From Melieria omissa (taxonomy: Eukaryota > Arthropoda > Insecta > Diptera > Ulidiidae), in contig OZ020268.1 in assembly GCA_963971225.1 (NCBI GenBank), positions 38,199,348-38,263,347 on the forward strand: 64,000 nt of DNA, written 5' to 3'. Shown here piece by piece: positions 36,788 to 46,700 of the stretch (the first letter of the stretch is position 1; every line of letters begins with the position of its first letter). The position numbers and the translations under genes are program-made. The notes under the pieces were generated by a model. That model made no database searches. It was not told where the DNA came from and worked only from the letters and a program-made list of their open reading frames with translations.

Positions 36788-39456
36788 TTAAGGAATCCTA
36801 TCCTATGTATACAAAGGAGAGAATTATACACTTTTCAATTTTCTCAAGACCTGTTTCTTAAAAAGTGTGAAAGATGGTTTTTTAACAAGCATAATCCCAA
36901 CACAGCAAAGTCACAAAGAATGGTTAAATTAATTATATCCTGCAAAAAGTTATAATAAAACAAAAATCCAAATGTATCATTTTTGATACAAAGCAAAGAT
37001 CTACGGTTAACTAAATATTCTATTTTGAACTTTCAGGGCCAATGACACATGTCTTGGATCTCAGTCTGTAGATTCATACATTCATGTAAATTTTATTCTA
37101 TTTCAAAATTCTCAAAAAAGGTACACAAAACCCCACCCCCCCACCCCCGAATCAAAATCCTGCGTGCGCCACTGGGTAGATCTATCATATTTAATCGACC
37201 AATGTTTTCAAATCAACAATTTACATTTCGCCAATTAGTCGATTAACAGTAACTTGTTGTCTACTATAAGTTAGATTTGGATCTTTCTCAACCGATTGCC
37301 GCAATTCTCCTCTATTTCTTTCGCTATGCAATTATTTTTTTTTACCTCAACTGACCTTCACATTCCCGACGCTTCAGCCGAATGGCCGGCAAGCGAATAA
37401 AACTCTCTGCCATTACGAGCGCCACTCAAGCGATTAAATCAATACATATAAAGTGGTTTGGTTGCATTTATAATTGCACATTCCAGAGGCGTCCGTGCGC
37501 CATGAAATTTCGTTCAATTAACGGAAATACATTAAGCCAATTACCCAATAAGCGAGCAAACTTACTTTTATCGGCGCTTCGGACTCAAGTTTGGGCATGT
37601 GGGTCCCGCCGAAATTAGGTAACGCTGAAAGCGTTGCGAACAAGTAGTGAAATTTTTAATACGCATGCAAATCAATAAATAAACGAGAGGCGAGCAAAAC
37701 AATGGAATGAAAAAAAGTAGTGTTTGGAGAACGCGCGCCTGGCACATGGCTGACCGACAGACCCCAAAGCATGCCAGCAGTTGGAGCTGTGAGTCAGTGG
37801 TGCGTCGCGCAGTCTCGTAACTAACCGGATTTGGTTGGGCTTTTGACATGGCGCTGGCAACAATGGCAGAAGGCGGACCTATGACACGCACACACACATA
37901 CTCAAACGCTAATTGAGTGCTGCGACAAAAATAGAATTTCGCGTGGGTGTTTTTAATAGTTAATTATTTTTTGATCATTTATGTCTTCTTATGGACATTT
38001 CGACAGAGCGAAGAAAGCTGCAACAAAGTGCAAAATTGTGTAAATGTTTTGGTTTCGTTTTTGGGTTTTTTTTTGGTGAAATTTGTCAGTGAAATACTAT
38101 CAATTACAATTAATCATAGTTTATAATCAGATTCGTAACGCCACATGCAACAAAGCCAAATGTTTCATTATTGCACCGTGAAAAATTGCAACAAAAAAGT
38201 TATCAAGAAACAACAAGCCAGACCCCAAATGTGAGAAGTCTGAAGAGTCCGAAGTCTGTCAAAAAACCCTAAAAGTATTCGAAGAGCGCCAACCTGTTTT
38301 GATTTCAGACTCGAACAGCAGTAAAGTTTCTTCAATGAAACCTTCGTGTGAGTAAGCTTCATGCATGTGAGTGTGTATGTGTGTGTACGTGGCGGTCAGC
38401 ATGTAAGTTGCGCTTGTGTGCCACAAATCGCCATGCCGTGTAACTTATGTAACACAAACCAAGTCCAAACACAATAAAAGCGAACAGCAAAAAGTTCATT
38501 GATTACGGCTGCCGCTGTCGTCGCCGTCGTCATCGTCGTCTTCGTTGCCACCGCTGCTGCTATTTTTATTGTATTGTTTTTGTGTTTTTTTGTATTTTAA
38601 TGTTGCCGTTGTTTCGGTTGTTGTTGTGGATAAGTTCACCACCGCCACCAATAACAATAAAATTTGTATTATTTTTTATTTGCATATTTTTGTTGCCGTC
38701 GTATTGCCACACATTCGCAGCGGTATTTATTAAAATCCGCTTATTGCTTTTAAGAAATGTCTGCGCGCATTGCTCATTTGCCGTTTGCCAAGTATTTTAA
38801 TTGTGGCGTATTTGCGCGCTGCCATCGCTCCTTCGTTTTCGTCGCAAACAATTTGCAATTATTTGTTGCATAATTGCCGCCACGCAGTGGACACTTGAAT
38901 TATAATTTTTAAATACAAAACAATATATCTTTTGCAATGCATTTTTGTTGACTTTAAGCACTTTTTAATGGACACAAATAGTCGGCACCGCTTGTAACAA
39001 TGTTGTTGTTGTTATTTTGTGCAAAACCTAACCTTAGCGTAAAAAACTATTAAAACAGCGGGATTTGTCTATTGTAAGAAATAAGTGAAATACTTTGGCA
39101 GCTTAATTACGGTCGTTTTGGTTTTTTCGAACGCATAGTTTAAAATAAAATTATTATTTTTTAACCATTGTTAGGTTATTTGAGGTTATTTGTATTTGAG
39201 GCTATTACAACACGCAATCAGTACTGATTTTTGATTTTTTTTTTATTTTGGATTTATAGATATCAGATCTCCTCTGGGACTAAAGTTGCCGCTCCTAAGT
39301 GGAGACATAATTTTCTGCTGAGTGCAGGCTTCTCTTTCTTGGCTCCTGATTGCATTTACTGATAATATCCCAGTAAACAGTGACCAGTCTAGTATCCAAT
39401 GAGTTATCCTTCTTTAGTACGAGGAGTTTTCTGAATACTGCTTTGTCTGGGTTTAC
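36788..39456. other. Non-coding stretch
   Basis: No gene supported. It includes a transposon end at 37130-37174, a CA/GT-rich run at about 38360-38390, and a GTCGTC microsatellite at about 38515-38562. The frames at 38545-38800 are translations of T-rich and GTT-rich sequence. Confidence 0.45.
37130..37174. mobile_element. Isolated transposon end (CAGTGGCGCAC type)
   Basis: The segment ends tgcgtgcgccactg. Its reverse complement, cagtggcgcacgcagg, is nearly the same as the start of the segment at 39741. Both look like termini of hAT-class elements, which commonly begin CAGNGG. No transposase is visible nearby, and the two ends face away from each other, so they belong to different insertions. 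Confidence 0.45.
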
Positions 39457-39698
39457 CCCTTTCGGGATACTGGGATATAACGTCCCAGCAAGTTTTTAAT
39501 GCCTCTCAAAAAAATTATTCAAATCTTACGACTCACGACTCACGGACTCATTTTTCCGATTTCGGTGTTCCCGCATAAAAGGATGATTTCAGAATCTGTG
39601 AGCATCCAATATAATTTTCCAACCCCAACATTCATAGCATGAAAATATTTCTACTGAGAGTATTTTTGATTTCAAAATTAAACTCCGTCCCGAAAGGG
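39457..39698. mobile_element. TTAA MITE, 'ccctttcggga' family, copy 3
   Basis: Third copy of the 237-bp family, in the same orientation as the others, slightly diverged, with a small duplication (gactcacgactcac) in the middle. The right flank is TTAA (39699-39702). The left flank TTAC is a mutated site. Confidence 0.88.
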
Positions 39699-39740
39699 TT
39701 AAAAACAGTTTCGTCTGATTTCTTTAGCCATTGTTGTATG

Positions 39741-39790
39741 CAGTGGCGCACACAGGGGAGTTTTGGGTGTTCATATCCACCAAATACAAA
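39741..39790. mobile_element. Isolated transposon end (CAGTGGCGCAC type)
   Basis: Begins cagtggcgcacacaggggag, matching the inverted end at 37130-37174. Only the terminus is recognisable; the rest of the element, if any, has decayed. Confidence 0.4.
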
Positions 39791-40036
39791 ATGTATCTAT
39801 CTGTTAAATGTTAAAAATGAAATCTATTTGTTAAAATGGCTCATATTCGCTTACTAAAGTTACAGTGGATACAGCAAGATACAACGATGGTCAAAACTTA
39901 ACACGCAACTTTTGCTGAATTGGTTAAAAATTTAGACCAGTCAGGACTAGGATGTAGCAACTCTCAAATATTAAATTTTCTAATTTTTTGTTATCAAAAA
40001 GTATTGAAACTAGAAAAATTTTTGTTTTTTATTTTT

Positions 40037-40133
40037 TTTTCGGTGTTAGCGCAACGGAGTATTGAACCTGGGTTCGAGCGTCGCATTTGACTCGCAGCCC
40101 AACGCACTAGCCAGCTGAGCTACGGCGGCTGCA
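40037..40133 (-). mobile_element. tRNA-derived SINE head, type B (partial)
   Basis: Read on the minus strand it starts gccgccgtagctcagctggc, contains the A-box-like tagctcagctggctag, and has a B-box-like aggttcaatactcc before a T-rich flank (A-rich when read on the plus strand). The head closely matches the full SINE at 45002-45304. The spacing between the boxes and the lack of a foldable acceptor stem argue against a functional tRNA gene. Confidence 0.7.
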
Positions 40134-40259
40134 GGCACTTGTTGAAAATAGTTTGAGGTATCTACTAAGTTGGTGATATCTAACTTCTGGATAGCATTGA
40201 GACGAGATTAGACTCACCTTTGCATTGAGAATTGACATAAGTTTTAACTCACTTAAGTA

Positions 40260-41001
40260 TCAGGTGTACAACTTTGCTTCCGCCGTTTTTTTCCAAAATT
40301 AAAAGCTTTATTGCGAAAAAGTGCTTACAGATGTATTATTCAAAGTATTGTCCGTCGCTAGCGACAACTTTCTCCCATCTTTCCGGCAATTTTCGGATCC
40401 CGGCTCGAAAAAAGGAGTCCTCTTTTGACGCTATCCATGAAGCAATCCATTTTTCCAATTCTTCGAAGGATTGAAAATGTTGATCTGCCAGGCTGTGTGC
40501 CATCGAACGGAATAGGTGGAAGTCAGAAGGGGCGACATCTGGGGAATACGGCGGGTGGAGCAAGACTTCCCATTTCAGCGTTTCCAGGTACTTTTTGACC
40601 ACTTTTGCGACGTGAGGCCGAGCATTGTCGTGTTGGAGGATGACTTTGTCATGTCGAAATCACCATTTTTAAAACGTTGAAACCACTCCCGATACGTTCT
40701 TTCACTCAGAGCAGCATCACCGTAAGTTTCTGAGAGCATTCGATGCGCTTCAGCTGCATTTTTTTTCGAATTGTAACAGAAAAGTAAAACTTCCCGCAAA
40801 TGGCGAGAATTGGGCACATAAACGGACATTTTCGAGCGTAAATAATACGAAAACAAGAACAACTGTCACTGAAACGGCGATGACAATTCGTTAGGCACTG
40901 TCCACACTCACTTTAAAGGCATTACCATCTATGTATTTCAACCAGCCTCAGCCGGTACAGCCACCTATCGGAAAACGGCGGAAGCAAAGTTGTACACTTG
41001 A
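40260..41001 (-). mobile_element. Internally deleted mariner with perfect borders
   Basis: Terminal inverted repeats of about 30 bp (tcaggtgtacaactttgctt and on, against tcaagtgtacaactttgctt) differ at only two positions. TA duplications flank both ends (40258-40259 and 41002-41003). At 742 bp it is about half the length of an intact mariner. The preserved ends could still be recognised by a trans-acting transposase. Confidence 0.9.
40336..40862 (-). pseudogene. Internally deleted mariner transposase
   Basis: On the minus strand, an N-terminal helix-turn-helix region (RHLREVLLFCYNSKKNAAEA and on, through ERTYREWFQRFKNGDFD) runs to about 40640. It is then joined, out of frame, to a segment reading DKVILQHDNARPH, which carries a catalytic Asp. 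The C-terminal part, with PPYSPDVAPSDFHLF and the ending WEKVVASDGQYFE, lies at 40336-40602. The central catalytic region is deleted, so no active enzyme can be made. The motifs place it firmly in the mariner branch of the DDE/D transposases. Confidence 0.9.
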
Positions 41002-41375
41002 TATTACAATGTTTTTTACCGCTGCCGTTCTAAAAGTAAGACAACACTTACAAAAGTTTCTGGAAATATACTCAATAACTCATAGGTTACTCTTACGATT
41101 TTGTGTCTTTTTAACCTTTTTGTTCTTTTAGAACCAGCACGTGCGAAGCTTGCGCGTGTATGGAAGTATCACCTGAGTATGGGTTTTCAGAAATATTTAA
41201 GCAGTTTTTCATTTCGAAATTGTACCGAATTGCTCACTCAAAGTTGATCTAAAGACAAAGGACTCTGTTACAATAACTATGCCAATGCAATGGTTCAATC
41301 TTGACTTCGGTTTTGTACACCAATTTTTTAGTGATGGATTGTTACCGATTTAAGTTTCTCACTTGTGCTAAGTGC

Positions 41376-42619
41376 TTGGGAGTACAAATTAGTTCAGTTC
41401 GTTTTTTGTGGCCGAAAAGAGCATTTATTTCAAAACAAAATGGATGAAGAGATCCATCAAAGTAATCGTTGGTTACTAATTTTTCCCAATTTTTGAATTT
41501 TATTTCGAAACAATTTCTCTTATTTTGAGGCGATTCCTGCTAAAGAAGTGAACCAGTAACCTGTCAAATTGTGCTGCATCCGTCCGTTCAACCATTTATC
41601 AGAAGGAACAATGTCCGGAGAATGCGACGGGTGCGGTAAAATATCCCACTTGAGCGTTTCCAAATATTTGTTTACGAATTTTGCAGCATGAGGCCAAGCG
41701 TTGTCATGCAAACCAATAATTTTGTCATCAACAATCAATTGTCAATCAACGTCAATGACTCAACTTTACTTTATACCGAACGCCTGTAATGAAATCGCCA
41801 GATTGAAGAAGCTCATAGTATGAAACTCCCTTTTGGTCCCACCAGATGCACTATGTGACCTTAGAACCATGAATATTCGACTTTGGCGTTGATGTTGAGG
41901 TCAATGGCAACGATTGATCAGACATAGCGCAGTGTTATTTCTTTTAAAGTTGTCATAGAATATCTATTTTTCATGCCCAGGCACAGTTCAATCAGTTCAA
42001 AACCTTTTCTTTTTGCCTTTAAATCAGCTGCTCGCAAGTGAAAGATGGCCTTTCAACGTGTCTTGTTTTCCGTTCATAAAGCACCCAATTGCCTTTTTTA
42101 ACCATTCCCATGAATTTGAATTGAACGGAAATTGTTTGCTGTGCCACTCCCTATGATTCTGCAAGCTCCTCTTGTGTTGGACTCGGATCTTCATCAAGTA
42201 ATGCCTGCAATTCTTTGTCTCTGAAATGTTTTGGCTGTTCAGAGCGGGACTTGTTTTCAAAACTAAAATAACCATTCTGAGAAACGTCGAAACCATTCTC
42301 CATGTGATTTTTCAGTTGGGATATTGTCACCATTAACTTCCACAAACATTCGATGTGCTTCAGCTGCACTTTCTTTCAATTAGAGCAGACAACTAAACCT
42401 TCCCGCAAATGTTGCTTAGTTAACACAAAGTTGAACATATTTAACTATACAACACAGCAAAAAACACAATTTGTTTCTAATAAATTTAAAGCAATATTAA
42501 ATGAATGTTTTTGACAGAAACAGATGTATCAGAAACAGATGTATCACCTGTCACTATGAACCATTCACAACATACATAGCCATCTTTTAAAAACGGACCG
42601 AACTAATTTGTACCTCCAA
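41376..42619 (-). mobile_element. Near full-length but decayed mariner
   Basis: The ends form an imperfect inverted repeat (gtacaaattagttcagttcg against gtacaaattagttcggtccg in reverse complement). The 1,244-bp length is typical of a complete mariner. The transposase on the minus strand is split over several frames. Recognisable pieces are a helix-turn-helix region with NHMENGFDVSQNGYF near 42270, a PSPTQEELAES segment near 42160, and HDNAWPHAAKFVNKYLETLKW with SHSPDIVPSD near 41600-41700. Target-site TA is not clean at the left. Confidence 0.8.
41520..42430 (-). pseudogene. Degenerate mariner transposase
   Basis: The minus-strand remnants run from an N-terminal region near 42400 to the catalytic HDNA motif near 41710 and the SPDIVPSD motif near 41620, in the order expected for a mariner transposase. 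Multiple frameshifts and in-frame stops break it. It differs in sequence from the mariner at 40260-41001, so it is an independent, older insertion. Confidence 0.8.
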
Positions 42620-43694
42620 TCGTTAAATCTTTTTAACATTTTAGTAAACATATATTTAGGTTTTAATCATAAACAACACATAAATTAATTCAAAATCAAA
42701 CGACAATCGAACTAAATGTCAACACAAAAACCAAAGCCATACAAACGCTGTCCAAGCAACTTGGCCACAACATGTTCCCAGCCCGTTTCTCTTTCTCTTG
42801 GCTAAAGCTGCCCACAAACACACATATGTACATATTTTCACACGTTCACATACACACACGCACACGAGCATGCATAATTTATTTAATTGGCTTATAAAAT
42901 TATGTAACTTTTCTCGACAATACCACAAAGCCGCGACCTTGATAGGGTTAATCAATCTGCAGTGTTTTATGTGAGCGTGTGTGTGATTTTTTTTTTATTA
43001 TTTTATTATCTTTTTGCATATTAATTGCGGTATTCTACAGCTGCCGTATGTGTCTGTATGTGTTTTCAACTCTTTCTAATGCGGCGAGAATCTCGTATTG
43101 CGGTCAGAGGGTCAATGTTAGTTTTATGTTTTGTTTATGCTAATTTTAATTGTATGTGATTTTGGAAAATTTTCAGTCGGTAGCGCCCAAAGTTAACCCA
43201 AGTTATTCTTTTGAGTTGTCCGCAACAACAACAACAAAGTGCAGCTTAAGGCAACACGTAAGTGAAATTCACTTGGTGTGTAAGCGATTATTTGACATTG
43301 GTGTGCGGCTCTTATGAAATGCATTGCTTACTTGCCGCACTTTGGTTGGGTTCGGATTGCGTGAAGCGACCGACGCACTGCACCGACGCAATCGAATCGC
43401 ATCGAATATGTGCGTTGTGTCGCGTTGCATTGCGTTGACCGTTTTTCGATGTTGGATTTTAATGTTTCGGAGCGATTGTTGTTGCGCTGAGTGAGTTCGT
43501 GGAATGTTGTTGTCGTCATTGCAGCGCTGCGCTTGCGCCCATCGAAAGACTTTAATCGCTTTTTGTTTACTTTAAACTGAATGCCTTGTAGTGTCTTTGT
43601 TACCACTTGCATTGACAGAGTTTTGAATATATTTTTGGTTGTTGATCACCTATATGATTGTTTTTAATCGTCTTTTTGTTTGCTTTCTTTTTAG
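42620..43694 (+). other. Non-coding stretch upstream of first visible exon
   Basis: No exon could be assigned. CA-rich and GTGT stretches occur at about 42850-42870 and 42970-42990, and a caac run at 43223-43238. The segment ends in the pyrimidine-rich 3' splice site (tgctttctttttag) of the signal-peptide exon. It may be the end of a long 5' intron. Confidence 0.5.
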
Positions 43695-43755
43695 CTTCCG
43701 CGAGGAGCGGTTTGGCAAGCCCTCTTCCTCTTGTGTGCGGTGCTCTTCGTAAATG
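43695..43755 (+). CDS. Cht6: Cht6 signal-peptide exon
   Basis: A 61-nt exon between a 3' splice site (tttttag, ending 43694) and a donor (gtaagt, from 43756). It encodes LPRGAVWQALFLLCAVLFVN, a typical signal-peptide hydrophobic core followed by a likely cleavage region. It has no in-frame ATG, and an in-frame TAG sits right at the acceptor, so the start codon must come from an upstream exon ending in phase 0. It ends in phase 1 and joins 45891 to give a Glu codon. Confidence 0.85.
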
Positions 43756-46700
43756 GTAAGTTTTGTGCATTGCGTAAAATATTATTGAAACATTGTCATA
43801 ACTGAAGTCATTCGATATGGAAATCAGTGGCCCAGTGCCTGCTGGGTAGTTGTTAGACAAAAAGGAAGACATTTGCCGAGTTACAATGAACCATTTGTCT
43901 ATGTCTCTTATGTCTTGGACAATCCTCATCTATAGGTATACATATAATTGTTTGTCTTCACTGATTGACTGATTGACAGACTGACTGACTGATTCATTAT
44001 AGCTCAGCCCAAACTGATGAAGCTATACACATGAAATTTTAATTGTACTTAAATCCACTTCGCAAAAGTGATTGATTCTGAAATTCGGTGTATAAAGGGC
44101 GAAACATGGGTTAACGTGTTATATGGAGAATCCTGATTTAATGGACCTATTGATTTCAAAGTTGGTGTAAGGGCTTCAATTCGATTCAATGATTCGACAC
44201 ATCGCTCCTTCGCTGCAAGAACGTCATAACTCAAACAATTTTTGTTTCAGTTTATGGCAGCCCTGTGTGTATCTGCATATGATCTTTTATCTGTCAAAAG
44301 CTCTTTGTAAAATATTCAATACTTTGCTCACAAGACGACATGAAACATTTTTTGATACCTTGAACTGCCTGGAATGGTAAATTTTAAAATTGAATTTTCT
44401 CGGAATGATGTAGTTTTGGGTTATGACGTTCTTGCAGGAGCGACATATTTTTCAGTTTTTTAAAAATTAAAATCTGACGGGTCAACAATGGGTTTAAGTT
44501 TATATACAGGATGATAAAAAAACCTGAACTGATAGGCCTTTAAAATTTTTGAAAGCCTTTAAAATGGAAAACAATTGGACACGTGGCTTTTCTTTTTTTG
44601 AAATTCAAAATCTAACGAGGTAAACCGAGGGTCAAAAATTTGTAAAGAGAAACACGATATATGGGCCTTTCTGACTTTAAACCGTGTGAAAAGACTTCAA
44701 ATTTAAAATAGGTCGATACGTGTTTTTCAGTTTTTTGAAAATAAAAATTTGACGGGTCAACAATGGGTTAAAGTTTGTAAACAAGATGATAAAAAAACCT
44801 GAAAAATAAATTGAAAAACAATTAGTGTGTCGGTTTTTTCTAATCAAAATCTAACGGGATCAACATTGGGTTACAACTTTGTATCGAAAACGATACACGT
44901 GTTCCAAACGAGAATCGCGTTCTTCACTTTTTTGAAAATCAAAATCTAGCAGGGTTCAAAGTTTGTATAGGAAAACATAATTTAATGGGCCTGTTGACTT
45001 CTTCTTCTTCTTGACTGGCACGACAGCCCGATTACGAGATTACGAGACTAAGGCCTAGCTACCCGCAATCAACCGTGTTGTGCGTGTGAATTTGTACGCG
45101 GTTGGAAGGGGCCTACAGTTTTATGCCGATTCCGAACGGCGAGTTAGGAGCTTTTTCATAGGCAATTTTACTCTCAGTTTGCCATTTCCTGCTGAGAGGA
45201 CAGCCGCCGAAAGAAGAATTGTTGTTTTTCTTTTTTTCGGTGTAAACGCAACGGAGTATTGAACTCGCGGCCCAACGCACTAGCCAGCTGAGCTACGGCG
45301 CCTGCCTGTTGACTTCAATTTAAAAAAAAGTACTTCAAATGAGAAATAAAAAACAAGTAGTCATAGTCATTCAAATAAAACGCTGTAAATGCAGTCTTAG
45401 TTAAATATTCGTGCCCAAAACCCATGACATTTACATATATAAAAAATGATTTCGGAGTAAAAAGTAAAACTCTGATTGCCTGATCCTTCACATTCAAAAG
45501 TTTTCTTCGAAAATCAATTCTTTGGCCAACAATTTCGACAACAGTCTTTTTGCCAAATGGAAATGGAATGGAAAATTGCATTCGACCACATAGCACATTT
45601 GAATTAATTACTAAACATTGAAAGCCGAATAGCTAAGCATTAACAAATTCCTCCAAAGCACTTCATATCCACACAAGTGGTAAATTTTCATGAGTTCCTT
45701 TATTCATTCGCATTCCACATAATTTTCTCAAACTGCCAAATTCTTTGGCCACTGGAATTTCATACGTAGAAATTAAGCATTCACCCCCCACACTGCGTTA
45801 CACAGCACATTTCGTGCACTCACCCGCATGAACCAAAGTCGTCTTCACACACCCTCAATGAAAGCTTTTCGTTTGGTCCGGCCATTGCAGAGGTCCGTTC
45901 CGAGGGAAGGGTCGTTTGCTACTACACCAACTGGAGTGTCTATCGACCGGGCACAGCGAAATTCAATCCGCAGAACATAAATCCATACCTGTGTACACAT
46001 CTGGTGTACGCTTTCGGTGGATTCACCAAGGACAATCAGATGAAGCCATTCGACAAGTATCAGGACATCGAGCAGGGTACGTAGCCAACCTCCACGCAAA
46101 TATCAAATTTAATGAATAGCTCAAACACAATTAACACTCTAACCACTCCCTCTCCCCGACCGTTCTGTTGACTCATTTATGTTCATATTTGCATGCACAC
46201 ATGTCCGCGTCCTTGCGGCTGTTCAGGTGGCTATGCCAAATTCACCGGCCTCAAAACGTACAACAAACAGCTGAAAACGATGATTGCCATCGGCGGCTGG
46301 AACGAGGCATCGTCGCGCTTCTCGCCGCTCATGGCCAACGCAGAGCGTCGGCAGCAGTTCATCAAAAACATTCTGAAATTTCTGCGGCAAAATCATTTCG
46401 ACGGCATCGACCTGGACTGGGAGTATCCGTCGCATCGGGAGGGTGGCAAGTCGCGCGACCGCGACAACTACGCCCAGTTCGTGCAGGAGCTGCGCGCCGA
46501 GTTCGAGCGGGAGTCGGGGAAGACCGGACGTCCGCGTCTGCTGCTGACAATGGCCGTGCCGGCGGGCATCGAATACATCGAGAAGGGCTACGACATACCG
46601 AAGCTGAACAAGTACCTGGACTGGTTCAATGTGTTGTCATATGATTTCCATTCATCGCACGAGCCTTCGGCCAATCATCATGCGCCATTGTATTCGCTGG

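Noticed and set aside
40037..40133. A functional tRNA gene on the minus strand
   Set aside because: A and B box-like strings exist, but no clover-leaf with a paired acceptor stem can be drawn, and the same sequence heads a SINE at 45002-45304.
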